Numbered from the stretch's first letter, positions 8,738 through 18,296 are shown. The stretch: 40,197 bases of DNA from Clostridia bacterium (GCA_017545225.1 JAFWPR010000060.1:1-40197), one strand, 5' to 3'. Notes: generated from the letters alone by a model not told the origin. Numbers and translations: made by a program.

Positions 8738-8785
8738 CAAAGAACGCCCGCGTTTTACGGCGGGATGGGTTTTTTTGAAAAAATG

Positions 8786-8825
8786 TGATATAATCTGTTT
8801 GGCAAGTCCGTAATTTGAGAGGAAA
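8786..8825 (+). promoter_or_regulatory. Extended -10 promoter and ribosome site of the former macrodomain gene
   Basis: TGA-TATAAT (TATAAT at 8789-8794) has no good -35 box. A GAGAGGAAA ribosome site (8817-8825) lies 6 bases before the ATG at 8832. In its present position it should drive transcription of the glycosidase-like gene at 8930. Confidence 0.6.
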
Positions 8826-8831
8826 TAAAAA

Positions 8832-8942
8832 ATGAGTTCCGTTGAGATCAAAAAAATCGGCATAACGAACCTTTCGACCGACGCGACCGTCAACGCCGCG
8901 AACGAGGGTCTTCTGGCGGGGGGCGTGCGATGCGTGAATTGA
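8832..8942 (+). pseudogene. N-terminal remnant of a macrodomain (ADP-ribose-binding) gene
   Basis: 36 codons with a proper ribosome site and promoter. The product begins MSSVEIKKIGIT and runs into DATVNAANEGLLAGGV, which is the start of a macrodomain: strand, then the V-N-A-A-N motif whose Asn contacts ADP-ribose. A full domain would be about 150-250 aa. The reading frame leaves the macrodomain pattern just after LLAGG and stops at TGA (8940-8942), 13 bases into the next gene. The match to the family is strong over 30 residues and absent afterwards, so I read it as what remains after a deletion whose other end fell at the start of the glycosidase-like gene. A short leader ORF coupled to the next gene is the alternative. 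Confidence 0.7.
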
Positions 8943-10738
8943 TCGACAGTTTCGCTCGAATGCGCGTTCCGTTTTTCGGCCACGACGACTTTTATTTTCT
9001 GGGCAGCGGCGTCGTCGGCGCTTCGGGCAGCTCGGACGGCGAGTGGTCTTTCGCCGTCGGCCCCGACTATACGTGTCCCGACTTTCTTGAGTCGGAGACG
9101 CTCCGCCTTTCCGGTATCGGCAAACTGCAGTTTGAGATGCACCGTCTCCGCGGGAGCGGGGCGTTCTTCGGGATCGCATTCGAACCCGGAGTATACCGTG
9201 CGACGCTTACCGACGTGACGCCTCCGGATGCCGCCTCGATCCTTCGCTTTCTGACTCTCGAAAACGAGAGTACGGAAGATCGCTCTTTTACTCTTGAAGT
9301 GCGGATAGAACCCGGAGATCAGACGCGAGCGGCGCCCGGCGACGGGCTCGAGATCGTCGCCCCGAAAGGGTGCTGGTGCTTCGGATGCCGCGAGACGAAA
9401 AATCACGCGGAGCGGCGTATGCGCGTTTTCATCCCCGGCGCTTCCTGCGAGGCGGGCGGCGGGGCGTACGTTCTTCGCCTGACGCTTGATCTTCCCGCCG
9501 GCGGTTTCGCCGCCGTGCCCGTATGGCACGAATTCGCGTACGGAACCGCTTACCCGCCGCGCGAAGACCCGGAGAGATTTCTGAGGCGCGGTATCTCGGA
9601 GTGGAAAGAATGGCTCGGTAAAGGAAAATACCCGAGGGCGATCCGCGACCGCCGCCTGCGCGACGCCGCGGAGTCGCTTCTGTTCAACGTGCGGATGCAG
9701 CAGAACCGCGACGGCGGCATGATCGCAGGCATCCGCAAATACGCGAACTCATACGTCAGGGACACGCACGGCGGCGCGCGCCTTCTCAATATCTGCGGTC
9801 ACCCGGACGACGTCGGGCGCCTGCTTTTGAATATCCACACGCGGTGGGAGATCGCCGGCTTTATCCCGAACTGGTGGAGCATGGGCTCAGACGAGTTCAT
9901 CGGCGATTCGTTCTGCAACAACGCCGCTGAGATCACCGCTTACTATATCTTCATGCTGCGGGATTACCTCGCTGCGGGAGGCGACGAGGCGCTCGCTTCC
10001 CGGATCATGCCGTCCGTCCGATGGGCGGCGGACAAGCAGATCAGATTTCTGAAAGCGAACGAATATCTGATGACGTTCAACGGCGACGAGTCGGAGCAGT
10101 ACTGCCCTCACCGCGACGGCGAGGAATACGGCCCGTTCGGCAGCGTTTTCTCCGAGGAGCGCCTCGGATTCGACAAAGGGGCGGACTCGTTCGCCGCGAC
10201 GATGGCGGCGGCGGGATCGCTCGAGTGGTTCGCGGACTATACAGGCGAGGACTCTTACCGCGAATTCGCCGCGAAGGTGCGCGAGCGGATGGAATCGGTC
10301 TTCTGGGACGCCTCAGCACGCCGCCACGGCTGGATCAGTGACGGCGACGGCCTTCGCGCCACCGCGCTGACGAACTCGCTTCTGATGCCTCTGTGGCTTC
10401 GCGTTCCGCTCGCAGACGGACGCGAGGGGGACGACGTAAAAGCGGCGATCGCCGCGAGACGGCCCGACACGGGGTATATTCCCAACTGTCCCGGCGTCGG
10501 CGAGGGCTTCTGCGGCCATACCCTCGGCCTCGCGCTGTACGGAGCAGTCGCGCTCGGACTCCCCGAGGCGGACGAACTGCTCGAGACGATCCTGCACTCG
10601 AACCTGCTCAGCCGGTACGGGACGGTCAGCGAGTTCTACGGACCGGGCGGCACGCCGAACGGTCACGGCAACCGCCCGTTCGAGGGAGGCATCGTAGGCG
10701 AGGGACTCGTTTCATACGCAATTAAGAAAAAACGGTAA
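8930..10738 (+). CDS. Six-hairpin (alpha/alpha)6 glycoside hydrolase-like protein
   Basis: 602 aa, no signal peptide, so probably cytoplasmic. Residues 1-210 look like a beta-sandwich; about 215-600 form an (alpha/alpha)6 toroid. ANSYVRDTHGG (about 270-280) resembles the R-D-T segment of GH15, glycogen-debranching and related six-hairpin glycosidases. W-W-S-M-G-S-D-E and FNGDESEQYCPH are further conserved-looking acidic segments that could hold the catalytic carboxylates. I cannot assign a GH family or substrate. The ATG at 8930 is preceded by a G-rich stretch 6 bases away rather than a normal AGGAGG, and it overlaps the macrodomain remnant by 13 bases, so its translation may be coupled. It ends at a strong terminator. 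Confidence 0.75.
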   Translation: MRELIDSFARMRVPFFGHDDFYFLGSGVVGASGSSDGEWSFAVGPDYTCPDFLESETLRLSGIGKLQFEMHRLRGSGAFFGIAFEPGVYRATLTDVTPPDAASILRFLTLENESTEDRSFTLEVRIEPGDQTRAAPGDGLEIVAPKGCWCFGCRETKNHAERRMRVFIPGASCEAGGGAYVLRLTLDLPAGGFAAVPVWHEFAYGTAYPPREDPERFLRRGISEWKEWLGKGKYPRAIRDRRLRDAAESLLFNVRMQQNRDGGMIAGIRKYANSYVRDTHGGARLLNICGHPDDVGRLLLNIHTRWEIAGFIPNWWSMGSDEFIGDSFCNNAAEITAYYIFMLRDYLAAGGDEALASRIMPSVRWAADKQIRFLKANEYLMTFNGDESEQYCPHRDGEEYGPFGSVFSEERLGFDKGADSFAATMAAAGSLEWFADYTGEDSYREFAAKVRERMESVFWDASARRHGWISDGDGLRATALTNSLLMPLWLRVPLADGREGDDVKAAIAARRPDTGYIPNCPGVGEGFCGHTLGLALYGAVALGLPEADELLETILHSNLLSRYGTVSEFYGPGGTPNGHGNRPFEGGIVGEGLVSYAIKKKR

Positions 10739-10743
10739 AGATA

Positions 10744-10781
10744 AACGGTCCGCGTCCATCCGGGACGCGGACCGTTTTTTT
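10744..10781 (+). terminator. Rho-independent terminator after the glycosidase-like gene
   Basis: A 14-bp perfect stem beginning AACGGTCCGCGTCC, a five-base loop and a run of seven T. It lies between convergent genes. Confidence 0.9.
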
Positions 10782-10793
10782 ATTCAAATCACC

Positions 10794-13700
10794 TTACTTT
10801 TCGTAAACCGCTGCGTTTCTTATATCCGAATAATCGATGCCGTACCCGGCGAAATCCGTGATCACGTTCAGCGGGATCATCGGAACGCCGTCCGTTTTAT
10901 GAACGGGATAACCGAGATAATACCGTTGCCCGTTCAGCGTGTAGAACGCTGAACCGACGGTGAACTCGAACACGCCGCCCGGCAGGGAGAGCCGCAGCAC
11001 GCCTTCGGCGTCGTTCCATTCCGCGAACGAGCCGAAGAGGTGCAGATCGGTGAATATAGTGTCGAACCCGAAGAGATAGTCGCCGCGCGGGGAGATCTCG
11101 GGCAGTACCTTGTGATCAATCATACTGCCGAGAACGTTCAGTTTGTACGGGAAATACGTCTTCACGTCAGCTGCGATCTTCAGGGAGTACAGTTTCGCCC
11201 CCGCGGGCAGCCTGATCCTGACGAGCTGTTCCGTGCCGTCGGTGAGGATGCCGAACGATACGTCTTCTACGGTTCCGCTTCCGACGAGGGACGTCGAGGA
11301 GAAGCGTTCAAAGTTCTCGTGATCTCCGGTTCCGCCGAAGATCATATAGATCTTGCGCTCGGGAACGTAGATCCTCACTCCCGCGTGTGAGCACTTCGTT
11401 ATATCCCTGTCCGTGTCGACCCGCAGCGTAACGTACCCCTGCGTCGACGAGTCGTTGCAGATAACGCCGTCCTCGAGGGTGAGATTGTCGTCGTAACCGA
11501 CGACGCACGACTCTACGCATATCTCGTCGATCCATTCGTACGTTTCGCCGGTAAGTGGGACGGGATCGTCGACTCCGTTGTCGTACGTTCCGAGTTCCTG
11601 CGCTCTGATGAGACGCAGATCCTGCGGGTAAAGGCGGTTGATCCTCTCGAGCTGTGCCTCTGTGGGTCTCAGGTTGAGCGATTCGTCAGCACCCTCGGAG
11701 GTGTACGTTTCGCGCAGGACGTCGAGGTAGTCGAAGCCGTGAAGCCCGTCGCACGGCATGAGGTAGTGGCCTTCGCCGTACTCGTTCCACGTGCAGACGA
11801 TAGTGAGGTTCTTCGCCCAGTCGGGCGCCCATTTGTTGTGCTCGGTCAGGTATTCGTCTCTTATCCACTCGACGCCTTTTCTGAAATCCCCGGGCGTCAT
11901 GAGAGGAGTCCTGTCCTCCATCCACCCCACGCAGTTGAAACCTATGGCGGATGTGGGAACGTAATAAAGATTTCCCGAGTACTCTGCTTCGTTGCTGTGT
12001 TCCTCGATATAGTACTTCAGATTCTCGAAGGTCGTACACAGTTTCCCCTGATTGTATGAGTACAGTCCGTCTATTCCTTCTTCGACGGGGTTTCCTTTGA
12101 TCTCCTCGATTATATAGATCATCCCGTCGAATCCGAGCTTTCTGACCTCTTCGTCGAGGTAATCGAACGCTTCTTTCCGCCTTTCCGACGTCCAGTACGG
12201 GCTCTCTCTGCTGTCGATAAAGCGGAAGAACTGAAGGACGGGTTTGTTGTCGAGTACGAGATAGTGAGGATCCTTGAAGTGGTTTTCGATCAGATAGGGG
12301 ACGTAATAGTCGCGCCACGCGTCCATATCGCGGGGACACGACGGCGTGATACTGCACCAGATGAGGCAGTAATCGAGCATATCGTTGTACTTCGCGTATT
12401 TATATCCGTCCTCGAGGTGCATTCCGAGTCCTGTCGTGACCGGTCCCGTCTCTTCGACGGAGAAGAGGACGAACGACTGAAAGTCGATACCGTGCTCGAC
12501 CATATATTTGATCTCCCAGTCCGCGGTCTCGGGGACGCCCTCGTCGTAATAACCGAGAACGGGACGGATATCGTCGTAGGGGGTTATGCAAGCCCAGCCG
12601 CCATGGAATCCGTTTTGCCACATACAGCATGTGTTCATCCCGACGGTATATTCCTCCTCGCCATCGGGCTTCACGGGCTCCGGCACGTAGTCGCTGTGAT
12701 AGACGTCTTCGTAAACGAAGAACGCGTCGTACTCAAGCGGCTCGCCGCCGTTTTCCACTCTGACGGCGTCGAACGGGACGCCCGTCTCCGTGAGCGAATA
12801 CTCGCCGCGGTCGATACCGTTGATCTTCAACTGTACCTCGCCCGTTTCCGTGTCGCAAACGAGATAAAAGTAATACCACACGTTTTTCGCGTAGTCGTAT
12901 GCGCGCCGACCGTTGACGTAAAACGACGTCTCGTCCGTCTTGACCGAGATCAGCGCGTTGCCGCCGCCTAAAGCGGTGAAGACGGTATCACTGCCCGTCG
13001 CGGCGGGAAGGATCGAAAACCGGACGATCGTTTTCCCTCCCGTAGGCTCGAAACTCTTTTCGGCGCGCCCGGCCGTGCCGAGACCGAGGTAATGATCGAA
13101 CAGTTTGGCGTCGGCGGTGACGCCGGTGTTGTGAACGATATACGCGTTCTCATAACGCCATCCCTCGGGCAGAGTTCCGGAGAGATGCTGATCCGCGAAG
13201 TATTCCCACAGTCCGTAGTTCACCGAGGCGTCGCACAGACCGAGGTCGAACGTGACCGTTTCCTCTTTCCCGGAGGCGAACCTGAAACTGCCGATATTGA
13301 CGTTAACGCCCGCCTCTGCGAGAGGGAAGAGCCCGAGGTCAGCGTCGTTTATCACGATCCCGGCGCTCTCTCCGTAAAGGTCGATTTTAATATCGAATAC
13401 GAATTTCGTCTGTCCCGCAGGATCGTAAAGCGTCGAGAAAGAGCCGTCTCTTCCGAGGATACCCCAGACGCCGTCCCGCGTCTCGAGTTTCAGGACGCTC
13501 AGATCGTCCGTGTTGCGGAAGTCGAGGATCGCGCCGTCGAATCCGTTTTTGATATCGACCGAAGTCCTGAAGTTCAGCACGCCTTTCGAAGTCGGATTGA
13601 CCTCGCGGATGACCTGAGACGATTCCGCCGTGCTCACGTCGCGGATCTGCCCGTGGCGCACTCCGTAGTCCGCTCTCGAGTCGAGCAGCCAGCCCGACTC

Positions 13701-15509
13701 TGTCTGACCGGCGTTCCACGAGCCGTATCCGGTGTTGCCTGAATATCCGTCGTGAACGATGAGCTTGTACGCGTCGCGTTCGTTTTCGCAGAGCGTGAAC
13801 TTCGCCGCCTCGCTCATCGCGGTGTTGACCGAGTAAATAGGCGTGAAGACCGGTCCTTCTGCCGCGTAACCCGCGCTGTGCGTAATTTTCGTTCTGATCT
13901 CGCCGGCGGCGAACGCGCCGGCATCGAGCGCAACGGTGTATCCGTCCCCGAGATCGAGGACTTCCGTCATCAGCGCTTCTATATCGGAGAGTTTTGCCGG
14001 GCCCGCATAATTCAGCGCGATATGCGTCTTTCCGTGCTCGCGGCAAACGTATTTATCATCGAATAACTCCGTCGCCCTTTCCGCTTTTTCGTAAGGACAT
14101 CCGACCGCACGGCAGGCGCTCGCGATCTTCATTGCGGAGATATTAACGGATACGGGACACGACGCTTCGTATCCGCATTCTTTTTCTATCGCTTCATTGG
14201 AGACGGTGAGTTCTACCGTAGCGTCCGTCGTCTCACCGTACCCGAGACCGTCGAACGAGCTCTTCAGCGCGGAGAAGGACGCGCCGTCGGGTCGGACGGC
14301 GTAAACGTCCCCGTCAAGTTCCATAAGTTCCGCGACGGCGTGCGAGAGGGCGTCCTCGGAGAGATCCTCCGCCTCAAGATGAACGCATCCGTGCGCCGGG
14401 CACAGGTAAAGAGCGCCGATCTCGCAAAGCTTCGCCGCAAGCGCTTCGTCCGTTATCCCGTCAGTATCGCAGGAGACGGCACGCGGGGAGGAATACCAAT
14501 CGTTGCGAAGGAACGCGACGGGGATCGAATCGAACGCGGCAGGTCCGTCGACCGTGCGCGCGTTGTCGATCTCAAACCTCACCGTTGCCGTCGTGAACTT
14601 TCCGTTTTCCGCCTTTGAATACGAGTCGGCGAAGGAGGCGAAGACGCCATCACCGAGCGTCAGGTCGTATATCGACGGGTCGAGCCCGAGAGCGCCGATT
14701 ATCGCGGCGCAGAGTTCCGCCTCGGTCAGGTCCGCGGGCGGTCCCATCTCTATATGAAGGGCCGCGCCGTGTTCGCCGCACGGGTCCGACGCATTCAGTT
14801 TTTCGGCGATCCGGAAAAGGGGGTCGCCATCGCTTTCCTCTTCGGCGTCGAACTTCGGTAAAAAGCGCGCGAGAAGCGTCGCGAGCTCGCACCGCGGCGT
14901 GAAGTCGCCGGGAGCGAGGTAAACGGTCCCGCCTTCGTTTCGACCTAGGACGAGGCCCGTTCCGAGCGCCCATCCCACGGACTCGTTCGCCCACGGGGCG
15001 ACGTCGGAGGCGTCCGGGAAAGAGCCGATCGCGGCTTTCGGGGACACGTCGAGACCGCGCAGCGAGGCGTATCGGTAAAGCATCGTCACGAGTTCCTGCC
15101 TCGTCACCGCGGCGTCGGGATCGAAAGAGGCCGCGCCAGTTCCTTTGACGACGCCCGCTTCATACGCCCATTCGACGGCGGGGATATACCAGTCCTCCGT
15201 GATATCGGTGAATGGGGAAGGGCCGCCCGCCGCCGGCCTGCCCTCGAATCGGTGCAGTATCACGGCGATCATCGCTCTGGTAGAGCGATTCTGCGGCATG
15301 AAAGTGTCCGCCTCCCCGTCGCCTCCCATGATCCCTCTTGAGGCGACGAAGTCGACGTATTCCCGGAACCACGCGTCGGCGGGAACGTCGACGAACGCGG
15401 CGGAGGGATCGAATTCACCGTTTTCGGTTTTTTCGGCTGACGCGGGCAGCGCCGCGAGTGATCCCGCCGCCATGACCGCGGCGAGAACGAGTGCGATCAG
15501 TTTCTTCAT
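10794..15509 (-). CDS. Large SLH surface protein: three C-x-x-H repeats, LamG-like modules, GH99-like domain, amine-oxidase-like C-terminus
   Basis: 1571 aa from the ATG at 15509 (GGAGAG upstream, signal peptide about 1-25); the in-frame ATG at 15590 lies in the preceding gene. SLH domains at about 37-90, 98-148 and 162-216. Three A-type repeats follow, with C-x-x-H at 244-247, 370-373 and 489-492, the same module as in the protein at 3748-5643. Two jelly-roll segments (about 580-765 and 785-935) resemble LamG/concanavalin folds. Residues about 955-1330 resemble the GH99/WbsX-type TIM barrel; WNEYGEGHY near 1300 matches the N-E-W-x-E-G catalytic pattern of GH99. The last 80 residues resemble the copper-amine-oxidase N-terminal-like module (FYTLNGQRYYL, MIPLNVI). 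It may cleave a mannan- or polymannose-like chain, but this is only family inference. It starts 58 bp after the upstream SLH beta-helix gene and is probably co-transcribed with it. Confidence 0.85.
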   Translation of the reverse strand: MKKLIALVLAAVMAAGSLAALPASAEKTENGEFDPSAAFVDVPADAWFREYVDFVASRGIMGGDGEADTFMPQNRSTRAMIAVILHRFEGRPAAGGPSPFTDITEDWYIPAVEWAYEAGVVKGTGAASFDPDAAVTRQELVTMLYRYASLRGLDVSPKAAIGSFPDASDVAPWANESVGWALGTGLVLGRNEGGTVYLAPGDFTPRCELATLLARFLPKFDAEEESDGDPLFRIAEKLNASDPCGEHGAALHIEMGPPADLTEAELCAAIIGALGLDPSIYDLTLGDGVFASFADSYSKAENGKFTTATVRFEIDNARTVDGPAAFDSIPVAFLRNDWYSSPRAVSCDTDGITDEALAAKLCEIGALYLCPAHGCVHLEAEDLSEDALSHAVAELMELDGDVYAVRPDGASFSALKSSFDGLGYGETTDATVELTVSNEAIEKECGYEASCPVSVNISAMKIASACRAVGCPYEKAERATELFDDKYVCREHGKTHIALNYAGPAKLSDIEALMTEVLDLGDGYTVALDAGAFAAGEIRTKITHSAGYAAEGPVFTPIYSVNTAMSEAAKFTLCENERDAYKLIVHDGYSGNTGYGSWNAGQTESGWLLDSRADYGVRHGQIRDVSTAESSQVIREVNPTSKGVLNFRTSVDIKNGFDGAILDFRNTDDLSVLKLETRDGVWGILGRDGSFSTLYDPAGQTKFVFDIKIDLYGESAGIVINDADLGLFPLAEAGVNVNIGSFRFASGKEETVTFDLGLCDASVNYGLWEYFADQHLSGTLPEGWRYENAYIVHNTGVTADAKLFDHYLGLGTAGRAEKSFEPTGGKTIVRFSILPAATGSDTVFTALGGGNALISVKTDETSFYVNGRRAYDYAKNVWYYFYLVCDTETGEVQLKINGIDRGEYSLTETGVPFDAVRVENGGEPLEYDAFFVYEDVYHSDYVPEPVKPDGEEEYTVGMNTCCMWQNGFHGGWACITPYDDIRPVLGYYDEGVPETADWEIKYMVEHGIDFQSFVLFSVEETGPVTTGLGMHLEDGYKYAKYNDMLDYCLIWCSITPSCPRDMDAWRDYYVPYLIENHFKDPHYLVLDNKPVLQFFRFIDSRESPYWTSERRKEAFDYLDEEVRKLGFDGMIYIIEEIKGNPVEEGIDGLYSYNQGKLCTTFENLKYYIEEHSNEAEYSGNLYYVPTSAIGFNCVGWMEDRTPLMTPGDFRKGVEWIRDEYLTEHNKWAPDWAKNLTIVCTWNEYGEGHYLMPCDGLHGFDYLDVLRETYTSEGADESLNLRPTEAQLERINRLYPQDLRLIRAQELGTYDNGVDDPVPLTGETYEWIDEICVESCVVGYDDNLTLEDGVICNDSSTQGYVTLRVDTDRDITKCSHAGVRIYVPERKIYMIFGGTGDHENFERFSSTSLVGSGTVEDVSFGILTDGTEQLVRIRLPAGAKLYSLKIAADVKTYFPYKLNVLGSMIDHKVLPEISPRGDYLFGFDTIFTDLHLFGSFAEWNDAEGVLRLSLPGGVFEFTVGSAFYTLNGQRYYLGYPVHKTDGVPMIPLNVITDFAGYGIDYSDIRNAAVYEK

Positions 15510-15567
15510 TCTGACTCTCCGCTTTATATCTTTATAGTCTTTATTCTTCGCCTTGATCGGATCCCGA

Positions 15568-18222
15568 TCAGTATCTTCCCATCTCTTCAAACGGGACCTT
15601 GAAGAAATCCGCTCCGTCCTTCATCCGGTAATCTCCGCGCGTCGGGTTTACAAAGAAGGGGTTTTCCTGCTCGGTGAGGAGTACGTTGTCGTAGACCTCG
15701 CCGTACTGCTTGACCTCGTCCGCGACGTTAAATCCGGAACCGAATACGGCGTTGTTGTGGATCGAATCCCACGGACAGAAGATGCTTTCGTAAACGAACG
15801 GATTATCGACGTCCGGCTTGAACGCGTAGAGCGACGGGAAGGTCTCTTTCCATATTTCGTAGCCTTCCTCCCCCTCGTTGATGCGGTTGAGGTAGTACCT
15901 CTTATAGAGATCAGACCATCCCGTGCCGTCGGGAAGCAGTCCTTCCGTCAGCTTGCCGTCTTCGACGAACCCGAACCCGTTGGTGTTGAAATAGCTCTTT
16001 ACGAAAACGTTGTCGTAGACGAACTGGTCGCGCGCGTTGTGGAGCATGAGAGAGGAACGGTAGAACAGATTTCCGTAAATGTACTGGTCCTGAGTAAAGT
16101 CGTCGATATAGATCCCGAACGCGTTTCCGTACATCTTTCCGATGTAACCGAACAGATTGTATCTGATCGTATTGTGACGGGCGTAGGAGATGCCGTTCCA
16201 CGTGTATATGACGCCGAAGTCCTGAGTCGAGACCATCATATTGTCGAAGACGTTATATTCTATCACGCTCAGCATTCCGAGATTTATCGCCCCGTTCGGG
16301 CTGTTCCGGAACACGTTGTGGGAGATGACCGTACCGATCGTTCCGTCCATGATCGCCTGGTTGTTGAACAGTTTGGACAGACCGTAATCGTGGATATAGT
16401 TGTTGTCGATCAGGACGTGATTTGATTCGAGGGTCGTTTTGTGATTCGTCTGTCCGAGACGGATGCAGTGCGCGGTGAATCTGGAAAAATCGCATCCCGT
16501 GACGGTGAACCGGTCGGACGCGCCCGACGTCTGGACGCAGCTGTAAACGCCGCTGACGGCGCATCGGTCGAGCGTCACGTGTTCGGAATCCCTGACGGTT
16601 ATCGCGTTGGCTTCTTTGTTGCTCTTGAAATTCAGACCGACGACCGAGATGAAGTCGGCGTCGTCGAGCGTCAGGAAAGTGCCGCTGAGTCCTATCGTGT
16701 ATTCGTCGCACGGATCATAGATATAGATGATGTTCGAGTCGGGATCGTACCAGTACTCTCCCTCGGCGTCGAGAAAATCGGGAGTATTCTCGAAATAAAT
16801 ATCGCTGAGCATCATCTGCGGCGTGCGTATACCGACTGACGGGAAATCGCTCGGCAGACGCGTATCGTCGAGGGTGATGACGGTCGTATCTTTGTCGTAA
16901 TTCTTTATGTAGAAGGTGTCGACTCTCCAGCCGTACATGATATACCCGGTCATTTTCATATTTTTGAAGTAGTTGACCTTGTTCAGCAGCAGACGGGACA
17001 TCGCGGGTCCGATGGTGACCTCCATACCGTAGTAATTCGGTTCGTCGCTGGGGATTTCGAGCAAATCCTGCAAATAGCTGTCAGCCCCCTCAAACACGTC
17101 GGGATACCGCGCCTCCCAAATCGGGCCGTCGTCGCCGAATATGGCGAGCCCCTCAGGCATCCCGTCCGGGAAGTATTCGTCAAGGCTGAGCTTCATGATC
17201 ATGTTCTGCGCCTTGGCGGGGAAAAGTGATTTCTCTTCTTCCGAGATAGGCTCGAAGCTCTTTTTCTCAAGCGTGACGCCGTTGTTGAACGTGACGTCTC
17301 CGTCACCGAACTTGCAGTACGTTATCGGGCACTCTTCCGTGCCGCTGTCTTCCGATGTCAGCGTCAGATTGAGCGCGCCGTAGTCGCCCGCCATGAACGC
17401 GACTCTGATACCGTCCCGTCCCGTTTTATCGAGCGCGCGCACCGCGTCGCGGGCGCGCTCCCACGTTCTGAACGGATGCTGAAGTGTGCCGCCCGCCCCG
17501 TCGTCGCCCGTCGGGCTGACGTAAAAGTCCGCGTCGTCGGCGAGAGGGTATTCGGGTTCCGTATACTGAGATATGAGAACGGGAAGATTGAATTCGAGTT
17601 TGAAAGAATTGTCGTATCTCCCTATTATCGCCGCGAACTGCTCGCGCGTTGCAAATCCGGCGGGATCCAGCCTGTTCCCGTCCGTACCGTTCATGAGTCC
17701 GGCTTCTACCGCCCACCTGACAGCCTCATCAGCCCAGCCGGAGACGGTCTCGCCGTCCGCGAAGGACTCGAGATCCGCGCGTTCCGGCACCGATACCGGC
17801 GCGCTCGACGAAAACCTGAACAGCATAGTCGCGAGCTGTTCTCTTGTGATATATTCGTCGGGCCCGAACGTCGTCTCGGTGAGTCCGTTGACGACGCCCG
17901 TTTCTTTCGCCCACGCGACGGCGTCCGTGTACCATTCGCCGTCCGAAACGTCGTCAAAACCGTTCGGAGCGGTCGGGGCGGGGGACCCCTCGCGCCGCCA
18001 CAAGACCGTGACGACCATCGCGCGCGTCAGAGCGCCCTCGGGATCGAACAGACCGCCCCCGACGCCGTTCATATATCCTTTCTGCACGGCGTACTCTATC
18101 GACGCCGCGCTCCAGCGGTCCGACTCCACGTCGGAAAACGAGACCTTCGCGGACGCGGGAAGCGCGGCGAACGTTGCCGTGAACATGACCGCGGCAAGGA
18201 TAAAAGACAGCAGTTTTTTCAT
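15568..18222 (-). CDS. SLH-anchored right-handed parallel beta-helix protein
   Basis: 884 aa, with signal peptide about 1-25 and three SLH domains (about 27-200) carrying TRAM, TREQL and TREQF motifs. The rest begins YVSPTGDDGAGG, then HPFRTWERARDAVR and EDSGTEECPITY, a pattern of extracellular beta-helix polysaccharide-active proteins (GH141-like or lyase-like). Repeated short strands with HN-x-F / YN-x-F turns (for example ISHNVFRNS) follow to the end. The C-terminus is NPFFVNPTRGDYR...EEMGRY, shared with four other genes here. Catalytic residues cannot be assigned by eye. The GGAGAG ribosome site and promoter are clear. The 10794-15509 gene follows after 58 bp on the same strand. Role: probably binding or cleaving a polysaccharide at the cell surface. 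Confidence 0.85.
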   Translation of the reverse strand: MKKLLSFILAAVMFTATFAALPASAKVSFSDVESDRWSAASIEYAVQKGYMNGVGGGLFDPEGALTRAMVVTVLWRREGSPAPTAPNGFDDVSDGEWYTDAVAWAKETGVVNGLTETTFGPDEYITREQLATMLFRFSSSAPVSVPERADLESFADGETVSGWADEAVRWAVEAGLMNGTDGNRLDPAGFATREQFAAIIGRYDNSFKLEFNLPVLISQYTEPEYPLADDADFYVSPTGDDGAGGTLQHPFRTWERARDAVRALDKTGRDGIRVAFMAGDYGALNLTLTSEDSGTEECPITYCKFGDGDVTFNNGVTLEKKSFEPISEEEKSLFPAKAQNMIMKLSLDEYFPDGMPEGLAIFGDDGPIWEARYPDVFEGADSYLQDLLEIPSDEPNYYGMEVTIGPAMSRLLLNKVNYFKNMKMTGYIMYGWRVDTFYIKNYDKDTTVITLDDTRLPSDFPSVGIRTPQMMLSDIYFENTPDFLDAEGEYWYDPDSNIIYIYDPCDEYTIGLSGTFLTLDDADFISVVGLNFKSNKEANAITVRDSEHVTLDRCAVSGVYSCVQTSGASDRFTVTGCDFSRFTAHCIRLGQTNHKTTLESNHVLIDNNYIHDYGLSKLFNNQAIMDGTIGTVISHNVFRNSPNGAINLGMLSVIEYNVFDNMMVSTQDFGVIYTWNGISYARHNTIRYNLFGYIGKMYGNAFGIYIDDFTQDQYIYGNLFYRSSLMLHNARDQFVYDNVFVKSYFNTNGFGFVEDGKLTEGLLPDGTGWSDLYKRYYLNRINEGEEGYEIWKETFPSLYAFKPDVDNPFVYESIFCPWDSIHNNAVFGSGFNVADEVKQYGEVYDNVLLTEQENPFFVNPTRGDYRMKDGADFFKVPFEEMGRY

Positions 18223-18264
18223 TTTTACTCTCCGCTTATTTATATTTGATAAAAACCTATTGCA

Positions 18265-18293
18265 ATTATATCATATAACCCGTTTCCGTTCAA
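18265..18293 (-). promoter_or_regulatory. Promoter for the SLH beta-helix gene at 15568
   Basis: Minus strand TTGAAC (18288-18293), 17-base spacer ending TGA, TATAAT (18265-18270). It lies directly downstream of the solute-binding-protein terminator. Confidence 0.75.
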
Positions 18294-18296
18294 ACG

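Noticed and set aside
15510..15590. Longer N-terminus for the large GH99-like protein (start at 15590)
   Set aside because: It overlaps the preceding gene and lacks a ribosome site. The ATG at 15509 starts the signal peptide after GGAGAG.
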